Shown here: in pieces, positions 53,601 to 60,378 of the stretch | Position numbering within the stretch: the first letter of the stretch is position 1 | How the letters are laid out: the number at the start of each line of letters is the position of its first letter | Notes under the pieces: generated by a model | Databases searched by the model: none | The model's input: the letters and a program-made list of their open reading frames with translations, nothing else | Told to the model about the DNA's origin: nothing | Position numbers and translations under genes: made by a program | Assembly: GCA_900708905.1 (NCBI GenBank) | Contig: CAADRB010000011.1 | Coordinates: 2,494,452-2,558,451, forward strand | Source of the DNA: Hymenolepis diminuta | Lineage: Eukaryota; Platyhelminthes; Cestoda; Cyclophyllidea; Hymenolepididae | Direction of reading: 5' to 3' | Length of the DNA stretch: 64,000 nt

Positions 53601-54137
53601 AATAGGGGAATAGTTCTTAAATGAGATTTTTCAAATGAATAACCATAAGACTCTGCCATCTACCTTGCTCAACATAATGAAAGTAGTTTTTTATTTGAGA
53701 TCCTTTTATTCTCAATTTTTTGTTATTTTATGCAGGATCTGCAAAGTGAAAACCTAACAATGAACTGCATTATCGATGCCCGCATTAGTGCTGATTACGT
53801 ACGACCTCTGTTTGACCAGAGATCCGTGGTTATTGCTACCAGTAATCCCGTCTTAAGCGAACGCGTGAGTACTTTTTATTAATAAAATACGAGTAGATAA
53901 CATTATCTGATAAATCACTTTTCCCTGCAGTTCACTTTGGACATTCCCCGAAATCAACTTGAGAACGCGAGCCTCATTTTAACAGCACGCCAGTTGGACA
54001 CAATAGGAGCTAGGCACTTAATAGGAGACGCGGTGGTTCCCTTATGCACCCTCCCCAAACAATCCGCTATTGATCCGAATTCAAATGTGGTGACACGGTG
54101 GTATGAACTATCTCGACGCACATTTGAGAGGGTTTGA
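14648..54137 (+). CDS. PIK3C2: Class II phosphatidylinositol 3-kinase catalytic protein (30 coding exons)
   Basis: Exons: 14648-15028, 15322-15404, 15736-16112, 19171-19294, 22487-22595, 22670-22737, 22841-22919, 25167-25331, 27706-27892, 31115-31259, 32032-32333, 33872-34050, 34133-34191, 34273-34620, 35729-35882, 37161-37407, 38217-38434, 38516-38608, 41702-41950, 42026-42195, 43878-44064, 45971-46077, 47031-47216, 47267-47281, 50516-50576, 50864-51151, 51776-51851, 51926-52110, 53736-53864, 53931-54137. They total 5178 nt (1725 residues), all in phase. The enzyme phosphorylates the 3-OH of PI or PI4P on endosomes and the plasma membrane. Domains: N-terminus with DPLF (adaptor-like); RBD about 262-380 (FRILGRTDILHP); C2 about 540-752 (LGWVNVPLFDPNG); helical 752-1000; kinase about 1060-1345 with Lys1106 before GDDL and GDRHNDN at 1211-1217; divergent PX-like about 1405-1527; acidic linker; C2 about 1575-1725. 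The PX-C2 tail marks class II. Odd: HIDFSK at 1228-1233, Ser for the DFG glycine. Confidence 0.93.
15356..15420 (+). repeat. Tandem duplication, copy A (3' part of PIK3C2 exon 2 and its donor)
   Basis: Covers the coding end of exon 2 (ISVDKSLLNFAKAVDK) and the GTGAGT donor. It is repeated 122 bases downstream at 15478-15542 at roughly 80% identity by eye. Confidence 0.8.
15478..15542 (+). repeat. Tandem duplication, copy B (exon 2-like, in intron 2)
   Basis: Matches 15356-15420 and keeps the reading frame open (ISADKTLTNFTKAIDK) with the same phase and an identical GTGAGT donor. No AG acceptor lies close upstream, so it may be a decayed extra exon, or an alternative 3' end reached from an upstream AG. 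It is not included in the gene model. Confidence 0.75.
17265..18367 (+). pseudogene. Inactivated mariner transposase
   Basis: Start MEQEQFRVLILHCLLMGKN at 17265. The N-terminal helix-turn-helix region (about residues 1-90) includes ETTIKRWFADFRRGRRDT and ends in the N gap. After the gap KAEIAKKRPHMAKK is one frame away from HQDNAPCHK, so there is a frameshift near 18055. A TGA interrupts at 18092-18094. A one-base loss in an A run near 18205 shifts the frame again before FCMNEEVIAETEAYFEAK and the natural stop at 18365. The aspartates of HQDN and PSDY, 34 residues apart, are both present as in DD34D enzymes; the first catalytic Asp would fall in the gap. At least three lesions make this a pseudogene. 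Confidence 0.9.
17536..18001. other. Assembly gap (466 N)
   Basis: A run of unknown bases inside the mariner transposase. Open frames crossing it on either strand have no meaning. Its length fits a normal-size mariner element, so the estimate appears close. Confidence 0.95.
19295..22486. other. PIK3C2 intron 4, about 3.2 kb
   Basis: AT-rich intron. The only structure I could support is the purine-rich repeat copy near 22080-22340. Short open frames, including one at 21785-22078, resemble nothing I know and have no flanking splice logic. Confidence 0.45.
22080..22340. repeat. Purine-rich dispersed repeat (family B), copy 1
   Basis: Contains CCTCCTAAGGCTAATAGGAT, then GAATGAGAAGACCAAGAGTT, a purine-rich body, and an end block GATATGCAGTTGACGTTAGA plus CAGAGGTATGAGTC. 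The same order is seen at 39720-40000, and in part at 29585-29900. Confidence 0.6.
23320..23878 (+). mobile_element. Second LTR copy (CsRn1-like Gypsy) with primer binding site
   Basis: Aligns over about 540 bp with the reverse complement of 363-905. It shares CAAACATCGTGTGTCCTCA, AGCATACCTC, CCCTTCCTTTTCCTA and the terminal GCTACA (23861-23866). AAC and TGGTGATCC (23870-23878) follow, the tRNA-Trp-type primer site with one change. TATAAA at 23662-23667 may be its promoter. The first 15 or so bases do not match the TGTCAG start of the other copy. The sequence after the primer site could be a short, broken gag leader but I cannot confirm it. It lies in PIK3C2 intron 7 in sense orientation. Confidence 0.68.
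24620..24835 (+). repeat. tRNA-headed SINE-like repeat (family A), copy 2
   Basis: Best-preserved copy. Head: GGTAGCGCATTGATCACTGT, then CAGAGGTCACGGATTCGATA (B box). Body: CCAACGCACTTGTTAAGTCA, GGGGTGGTAGAATGCGAGTT, and TGTTGGAAAACTCATTCCT at the 3' end. It lies in PIK3C2 intron 7. Confidence 0.7.
25790..25985 (+). repeat. Dispersed repeat family C, copy 3
   Basis: Begins ATCAGTGTTGGATCACATTA and ends in a block with TTTGTACGTTTTACGAT, parallel to the copy at 5965-6165. It lies in PIK3C2 intron 8. Confidence 0.55.
26091..26113. repeat. Perfect 23-bp AT palindrome
   Basis: Arms ATATTTTCATT and AATGAAAATAT flank a single central base. In such AT-rich DNA this may be chance; it lies just beyond the end of the decayed minus-strand fragment. 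Confidence 0.6.
26131..26876 (-). pseudogene. Possible decayed coding fragment, lysine/arginine-rich, unrecognised
   Basis: Antisense within PIK3C2 intron 8. Two minus-strand frames follow each other: 26876-26679, starting MMDSLASTISLISDYEL and continuing STPEEKATLLKGLRKRKNEE, and 26361-26131, starting MTEKLNFKKAVHLRLGRK. Between them other frames give basic stretches such as RPKDYEAPIRKIKFHVKSR, broken by stops. The first frame reads like genuine protein with an amphipathic helix, but I do not recognise the family. It could be a retroposed gene copy, a transposon ORF or chance. Confidence 0.3.
29585..29900. repeat. Purine-rich dispersed repeat (family B), copy 2
   Basis: Shares GTCTTCCTAAAGGC, TTAGAAGACC, and GTTGGACTAGG with purine-rich sequence after it, then an end block with CAACTGACAATTAGGA, in the same order as the copies at 22080 and 39720. 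Confidence 0.5.
30600..30720 (+). repeat. Family A SINE fragment
   Basis: Contains GATCACGAGGTCAGTGCTCATTG, close to the B-box block of the other copies, followed by GACCAATGGTGGATGG. Only the middle of the element is recognisable. Confidence 0.35.
32630..33010. repeat. Dispersed repeat family D, copy 1
   Basis: Contains GGAAATTTGGCATTAGAAGT and, further on, GGATTTCCGAGAGAAATCC. Related blocks occur at 42640-42800 and 51470-51790. It lies in PIK3C2 intron 11. No open frame. Confidence 0.4.
36640..36790. repeat. Purine-rich repeat, shared with 53265-53360
   Basis: ACAAAAGCAGAAGGTGGGGG followed by GGAATTGAGCAGCAGGAG resembles ACAGAAGCAGAAGATGTACT and GGAGCTGATCGGCAAGAG near 53270. It may be the middle of family B. 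Confidence 0.35.
38700..38900 (+). repeat. tRNA-headed SINE-like repeat (family A), copy 3
   Basis: Diverged head with CAAGGTCATAGATCACTAGTT, then AATCAACCGCATTAGTTACG, GGGCATGATCGAATTCGAGG, and the typical 3' block AAGATGAGTGTTGGGAAATA. Confidence 0.5.
39720..40010. repeat. Purine-rich dispersed repeat (family B), copy 3
   Basis: GATCTTCCTAAGGCCAACAG, GAAAAGACTAAGAGTTGGGT, then about 170 bases of purine-rich sequence and GATATGCAATTGGCAATTAG with GAGGTATGAGTCAA, the order seen at 22080-22340. The open frame on the opposite strand, rich in Pro, Phe and Leu, is a product of this composition. Confidence 0.6.
42340..42570 (+). repeat. Family A SINE-like repeat, copy 4 (two pieces)
   Basis: CCAACCGCACTATATAAGTC, GGGGTGGTAGGATTCGAGTT and AAGATGAGTGTTTAAAG follow the order of the copy at 24620. 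A second piece at 42500-42570 repeats the TGTTCATTG and GGTTAACCGCATC blocks. It lies in PIK3C2 intron 20. Confidence 0.55.
42640..42800. repeat. Dispersed repeat family D, copy 2
   Basis: TTTTAGCCATGCCTTTATGC and GGATTTCCCAGAGGAATCC are shared with 32630-33010 and 51470-51790; CACACCATGGCTTCGC at about 40175 may be a further remnant. Confidence 0.4.
44770..44925 (-). repeat. Dispersed repeat family C, reversed copy
   Basis: On the minus strand it reads GAGACATGGCGACATGAAGA followed by TGATTGACCTTTCCCAGCCC, close to the copy at 5965-6165. It lies in PIK3C2 intron 21. Confidence 0.6.
47267..47281 (+). CDS. PIK3C2: PIK3C2 micro-exon 24 (15 nt)
   Basis: Fifteen bases bounded by TTTTTGCAG and GTAAGC, adding five codons (IPVEE, then part of Gly) between the end of the kinase region and the PX-like domain. 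Flanking exons join in the same phase with or without it, because 15 is a multiple of three. The exon may therefore be optional. Confidence 0.6.
47282..50515. other. PIK3C2 intron 24, about 3.2 kb
   Basis: AT-rich intron with a poor family A-like piece near 48240-48420 (TTACAGGTTCGACGCCCATCG, then GGCCAATACACTGTTAG) and a possible family B tail at 47590-47715. No further coding sequence is supported; the frame at 49980-50216 has no partner exon. Confidence 0.4.
51470..51775. repeat. Dispersed repeat family D, copy 3
   Basis: GGAAATTTGGCACTGGAAGT and, later, TTTAGTCATGACTTTGCGCATG parallel the copies at 32630 and 42640. It fills much of PIK3C2 intron 26. Confidence 0.45.
53265..53440. repeat. 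Purine-rich repeat, partner of 36640-36790
   Basis: Begins ACAGAAGCAGAAGATGTACT. Highly purine-rich for about 170 bases. It lies in PIK3C2 intron 28. Confidence 0.35.
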
Positions 54138-54292
54138 TCGGGCTTATATAACTTAAATAGAACGAGATGTTAACCTGTCTTTACTCAGTACTTTACTTTC
54201 TTATATAGCTTTGTTTTCTACGTTTTGACTTGCAGTTTCCTCGTTTCATACACTACGTCTTTCTGTCTTAAATGAGGATAACGCCTATCTGA

Positions 54293-54298
54293 AATAAA
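54293..54298 (+). terminator. Candidate polyadenylation signal of PIK3C2
   Basis: AATAAA, 156 bases after the stop codon, in an AT-rich stretch with a second ATAAA-type motif close by. The position suits a short 3' UTR. Confidence 0.45.
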
Positions 54299-55414
54299 AT
54301 AAACTACTTTAAGATGATTGTCTTGCAATAAAATTAATTAGACGTTTAACTCTTAAATATATTCTAACCATTTTATATTAGGCTTTATACAGGAAGAAAT
54401 TCTAAGCTCCATAAATTATTAAATGTATCGTTGTCATTTTAGTTTTGATTTGACGTAGATGAAAGTAATTGGGGTAGAAACCAGATATGTAAGAGAAGAT
54501 AGTGCAAAAGTTTTCTGAATAAAATAGGATTTTTTGCCACTTACTTATTAATTATTTTGAACTTTGGCCGCTGGCGTTAATTTAATATAATTAGGACCGG
54601 GAATTTAATTTGAGAAAACTGCAAATGTATAGGGTGTAGAGAACCGATATAACATATTTAAATTCGGTTAAATCATAAGAGAACACGCTCGACACACTGC
54701 TATGATGTCCTAAAAAATTGCATCAGTTACAAATGCATAAAAATAAACCCAAAATATCAGGAAGAATAAAATTTATTAATATCAAGTTGTTTGTATTGTG
54801 CGCGTCCTAAAGTCGTAATATAAAAGAAATCAGGGCAAGTTAGCCTGTCAATAAATAAGCTAAGATTACAAAAAAGGTAAATGAAGAATATTATATAGTG
54901 ATTTTATATTAAGCAAAGTTTATGCTATTTAACACTTCTGTTCATAGGTTTGATCCCTCGTCCATGTTAGTAGCGAGATCAACCGGAAGACTGGAGGGAC
55001 GCCATCGAGTCCATGTTGTTCATGAGAGGAATATTTTGATCGTTCATTTCCCATCTTTGCTCTACATCGGCAGAGAACACAAGGAAATAATACCATCAAG
55101 CCTATTTAAATAATGTTTTTCACACTTCGATAAATCAAACAGTCTTTGGCTGAGTTACGATCACGAACACAAGTGCTATTTCCAGTCGCTACATCACAGA
55201 TTTTTGCCGACATGTTGCTTGGTGATTATAGCAGTTGTGCATTGATGATCTGATCGATGGTCGCGCATAAACAGTGCAGCCAACTATATAACTGATAGCA
55301 CAAGGTTGTTTAGATAGCTGTCCTCAAACAATGACCCCTAAATTCTTTTGGGAGAGGTAACTGTTCAAAACCTGGCAAAATGAGAAAACGGAACGTAAAA
55401 CAAAACAAACAACC
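54299..55414. other. Intergenic region after PIK3C2
   Basis: No gene supported. A 63-residue frame at 54922-55113 has some coding-like composition but no recognisable domain. Confidence 0.4.
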
Positions 55415-57380
55415 TGTAACGCCCAATAGGGTTGTTGAGTTGTAAACTTTTTATAAGAACTAATATGGATTAGGTTATACTGTACATAGTTCACTTTCAA
55501 CTGTAATTAGTTTTTGATAAAGCAAGAACTTGTGATTTTCCATCTTCTTTGGCTGGAAGTTCGGCTTGCAGATTGTAAAAATTGGCGACAGAAGTTAGAA
55601 AAACTCAACATTTGAATATTAATAAAAATTTCATTGAATACTAATGAATTTGAACTTATCTTTAAGAAGAATGAACTTTTCTGAAGGAACAGCGAAACGT
55701 CATGAAATGCCGCCGAAGAAGCAACAGGGAAATCGTAAGGTGTTGCAAGAACATTTTCCTAAATATATGAACATAAAACTGAAACAGTGCATATTTCCTT
55801 ATATAAATTATCTGTGGATTCTCTGGTTCTACAGATTAATGAATTTCACTACAACCCAGAAGCCAATCAAAAGATTTGCTTACCGGTCTGAAAAGCATAA
55901 AACTATATTCTGAAATGATCCCGCTGATGTTCTAGGTAACGGAAAAGTTAAACTGTCGTAACGGAGGTTAGCAACAGTTGAAAATGAAAAACTGGAAGGT
56001 TTCTTTCACCTCAAAACCATTTCGAATCTTACTTTCGACGAAGTTATCCCAATTCTCTTTGAATTATTTGGTGAAAAAGTTTTCTGAATTTCGAAGGTGC
56101 TTTTATTGTCTCTCAATCACCAAAGAACAAGATAAAGACTGGGTGACATGTGCAAGCCGCATCAAGAGTGCTTTTGAACTCTGTAATTACCAAGGCTCAT
56201 TACTGTTTTTTAGTGGCTTTCGAGAACTTTGTCGAACTAGTGTTGCTACATAGAAGAAAATAATATTTCCCCCAAAACCTTTTTTTATATGGAAAATTCT
56301 TTTTCATCTCTTAACTCCCTTGTTTTCAAACGAATTTATTTACATTACGGTTGCAAATGGAGTACTATATAAATCGAATTATCGGTACGAAAACTTGCGT
56401 CATGTTTTGCCATGGTGATTTGAGGAGTTTTGTATCGTGGTATTGTCGGGTTGCATTTGTAACTACCGTAATTTCTTAGGGAATCTAAGAGTCGGTTACG
56501 GTATCCTACAGACAAGCAAATCATAACGGATGTCCACTGTCATATCCTCAGAATGACCGATGAAAGTGATAATATCACGTTAAAGGATATTGTTAATGAA
56601 TGTAGAAAATTCGACATCAAGGGTGACAGTGTCACGAATCAGCAGAAATCTGGTAAGCACTAATGTCCATCGAATTTCTAGTAAAACTGTATCCAAGAAT
56701 GTTTCCACCCACCCAAAAACTCCAACTGAATGCTGGTTCTATAATGTTTTGCACTTTGACTCTCATATTGGTAACTTGTGCGACAAAGGACATAGAGATA
56801 CAATGTGTCGAACTAAACCAAAACTCAGAAAGAAGGACATCACTCAGAAAACTGAATTGATGGTTAATCAGGTGACAGAATGAATAGCCAGCTCAAAGAA
56901 GGATGTGAAAATTTGCAGACGAATACCACGAAAGTGTTACAAAAAAGGGCCAAGACGTGAGGAGGGAAAGGAGGAAGCATTCTGCAATCAGCGAAAATGA
57001 AGGCTGCCAAGAAGACAGAGAAGGGAGATCTCCCTATTAGTAAGAAGTGAATTCAGTATTTTGATCCAGGAATACGAAGCAAATGTCATGAATTAAGAGT
57101 AGGGAAAAGGGGAGGCCCAACGAAAAGGGGACGGTAGTAAGGGCAGAGAAGCTAAAAAATGTTCTTGGGAAATTCTGGAAGGTCCTTCACTTAAAACTAG
57201 ATGGGAAAACTCCAATGGAATTACCAAAGGGAATAAAAGGCAGATTGAATCTGCATAAGTGGTTTGACTACTCTCCTGAACTCAGAATATGTCGCCAGAA
57301 TGAAATGTTCATCAAACCATCACGCGAAATCTAAGACGATGTTCTAAGAGGAAGGCACGAATAAATTGGGGAGGTGTCGG
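55415..57380 (+). mobile_element. Decayed Gypsy-like LTR retrotransposon remnant (gag region)
   Basis: A possible short 5' LTR starts at TGTAACGCCC (55415) and is followed by TTGGCGAC (55582-55589), a leader typical of Gypsy elements. Downstream are gag-like pieces in shifted frames: KKFSEFRRCFYCLS plus DWVTCASRIKSAFELCNYQ (about 56070-56190), resembling Gypsy Gag around its conserved Phe-Val-Thr-Tyr-Ala segment, and a degraded zinc-knuckle region with ECWFYNVLHF and CDKGHRDTMC (about 56725-56810). No intact protease, RT or integrase was found. GGGGAGG next to TGTCGG at 57375 could be the polypurine tract and the start of a 3' LTR. Several stops and frameshifts show it is dead. Confidence 0.55.
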
Positions 57381-57754
57381 AGAGCAATATTTTTCCTCGA
57401 CAAAATTTGTATTTTTTAATATTTTCCTTCCATCATAATTTTGAAAATTCTTATCCATTACATTTTTAATGTGAGCTAATATGAAATATTTCTCTCTATT
57501 AAACGGGTACCATGATTTTGAAATAGAAGAGAATATAAAACTATTAAATTAAAAACCAAACAATCTTAGTGCTAGAAATATGGACAACTAAATGCAAAAA
57601 ATAGCGAAATGGAAACCAAATAATCAATCAAAGCGCTAAACGAAGCCAACAAAAAGTATTAATAACTTAGAAATCAAAAAATTAAAGCAACAAACCACAA
57701 CAAACCAAAAGTTGTAATAAAAAAAGAACACGCACCGTACTTAAGAGTATATGG

Positions 57755-58080
57755 TGTTCGCCTGCAGAGGCCTCCAGGCAATCAGCAGTCACTATCCGTG
57801 CACCTTAGCGTTGTTTGTATATAAGAATCAAGGTCGTGGGCAACATCTCATACGGAGCTCTGATCACTCATACAAAATAAAATTCTCGCCATCTCATCCA
57901 ATACGGAGCAATAAACCTCTCCGCTCCGCGCCTTTCTTATTCTTGGAACTTTGGGAACCACCTAGCTAATTTTGGGAGCAAATTTATAATAGAGGATTCT
58001 GCTAGACGGTATTTAGACTGCTTGGGAGGATTAGCTAGCTGCAGCAAAAAGGACTATTGGTGTAGAATCCGCTACAAGTA
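57755..58080 (+). repeat. Direct repeat, left copy
   Basis: Begins with GAGGCCTCCAGGCAATCAGC. It contains TAATAGAGGATTCTGCTAGA and TGCAGCAAAAAGGACTATTG, and ends GCTACAAG. It is matched in the same orientation at 58600-58875, about 850 bp away. Flanks are A-rich. Confidence 0.7.
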
Positions 58081-58599
58081 TCAAACAAAATACAAAATCG
58101 TCAGTCAATGCGACAGATAAAAAATGTGAAACTATAAATCAAAAGATCAATCAAACAGTAAACAAAACGTAAAAATATATAGAAAAGTATCAAAAAGAAA
58201 ACAAATTATTAATAAAAACTGTAAAAATGACAGATAAATCTATGTAAGAATATACCAGCAAACAAAACGAAGTAATACGCACATGAATATCAAGTTGAAA
58301 ACCAAACATTCTCAGTGGCAATTAACGCGTGCCAAAAAGTGTTCATTATGTAAGGCTGCTCTTAGCAATTAAATGAAAAGTAACTGAGCGTTTAATATTC
58401 ATATCGAAATGCGATCGAGAAAGAAAGACACCTACCTTTAATATTGCACTGCAAAATTGTGAGAATTTTAAATTGCATGTAAGGAGCTTGTGGGGTGCAC
58501 AACGCTAACAACGCTAATTGAATCACGTGAGCTAAAACTCACCACGGGAAGTGCGAACATGTAACCGATCACGCTGAGAACAAGCGCGGAAGTGTGTGC

Positions 58600-58875
58600 G
58601 GAGACCTCCACAACCAATCAGCAATCAAGATCCCTGCAGCCTAACGTGATCTTCTGTTTAATGACTAAGCTTTTGACTCAAAAAAAGCAACGAAGTGGTT
58701 CATGAACCCTCTCCACTCAGCATCTCTCTGATTCTTACCACGTTGGGCATAGCATAGTTAATCTGGGAGTGAATTGATAATAGAGGACTCTGCTAGAGGC
58801 TATTCAGACTGCTCAGGAGGACTACTTAGGTGTAGCAAAAAGACTTATTGACGTAGCATTCAATACAAGTTCCAG
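58600..58875 (+). repeat. Direct repeat, right copy
   Basis: GAGACCTCCACAACCAATCA, TAATAGAGGACTCTGCTAGA and TGTAGCAAAAAGACTTATTG line up with the left copy; the middle is diverged. Two such repeats around about 520 bp without coding capacity would suit a small non-autonomous LTR element (TRIM), a class known in tapeworms. I see no clear primer site or target duplication. Confidence 0.6.
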
Positions 58876-60378
58876 CTGCTAAGAGTATACCTTTGTTTTT
58901 ATGATGTTACTAGTTTGTGTGTTGGACACCAAATTTGAAAGTAATTGCAAAACAATTCCATTAGATTTCGGTATTATTATCTAATGTATGCATTCGACAG
59001 TCTTTATTAACCGTAAAGTCCGAAACTATCCCTCTCTGGAAGAAATAATAAATTTCAATTACAGAAGTCTGGTGTTCAGTCGCGTTTATAAAATCGCAGC
59101 TACCAATGAATTAGAAACCCTAACAACCGTGTAAAATAGTAATTTAAAACAAATGAAGATTCTAATTGTGCTTATACTAAGATAAGATAATACAATTAAC
59201 TGTTTCGGTCTTTACATTCACTTTCATTGAAAAATTCAACTATATTAATCCATATAATTCATTTTGTGCTATATTTCTAAGAATATTTTAATTTGCTCCT
59301 GACAATAAGTATAATAGTTAATAAAAACGTCATTCATTAGATAAAAACTATTTTAAAATTCGATTTGAGCAAGGCTTTTCAATCTGCAAAATGAAAACCG
59401 TTGTGCAATGATTTTTAAATCTCTCGTACCAGAAGTTTGTCTAAATCATATATGATTAGTGCTTCTCTGAAGTTCATTTCGTATAAAATATTCAGAATTA
59501 TTTTGATTAGTCGTTGCAAAATTTCAATTCTACTATTATAATGTTATATTTATTGGACTCCATGTATAATTTGTGAACTATTGAACGGTCCATTGTTTTT
59601 GCAATTATTGGCAGATTCTTCAGCTTTTAGAATCATTGATTTCTTCAGGGAATTATTATACTATAAGTGTCATAAAAGGTAAATTGAATTCTCGTTGATT
59701 AATTATCTTTAATTGCACAGTTGGTAAAATATTTTCTTAATGAAATTCTGCTTGAGAGGGAAGAATATCGGACAACTTAGTATGCTTAAGGGTAGTATTG
59801 GTATGTCACTTATGGCTCATCACTATATTTTGCTCATGAACTTGAATGTAAATGGCCCAAACTTGATTGGAAAATAATTTTGTGATCTGCGTTATGACGA
59901 GAATCAATTTTAGAAATCATTACGCTGGCATTTCAGAAAGTAGAGGGTAATTGGTAATCTGGAAGTGAAAGGTATATTAAATATTTTCTGTCGTATATTA
60001 ACTTAACATAAAAATAGAAAGACTGTAGTAATTATCAACGTAATTTGCCATTGATATTTATGGAATCCACATTAGTCGCGCACTGAGTCATTATGTGTTT
60101 CATTAACGATATATGTAAGTGAAAATTTTACTAAAAGGGGATAAATGCTGCACTTTTCGCGTTTGTTATCCCAAATATTACTTCATGTCTATTTTAAAAA
60201 TATTCCAATTTTAATAATTCTGTTAAGTTTAATCAGACTAATCAAAATAACAATAGATTGTACACTGGTAGAAATTCTGATTAATTTTATCTAAAAATAT
60301 TATTTTCTTCTTGCGTTTTGGTTTACAACCAACATAGCGCATTATTGGGGCTTTCGTGGCTTTGTGTTTAGCGTTTGA

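Larger units (their letters stand above)
57381..60378. other. Intergenic region upstream of DDX23
   Basis: About 3 kb of AT-rich DNA without genes. It contains two diverged direct repeats, listed separately. The last part should hold the DDX23 promoter. TGTGTTTAG ends eight bases before its start codon and resembles a splice acceptor. Confidence 0.5.

Noticed and set aside
58425..58470. Segment with ACCTACCTTTA and TGCAAAATTGTGAG, faintly like a tapeworm spliced-leader RNA
   Set aside because: The match is short, out of order and lacks the downstream Sm-site and stem structure.
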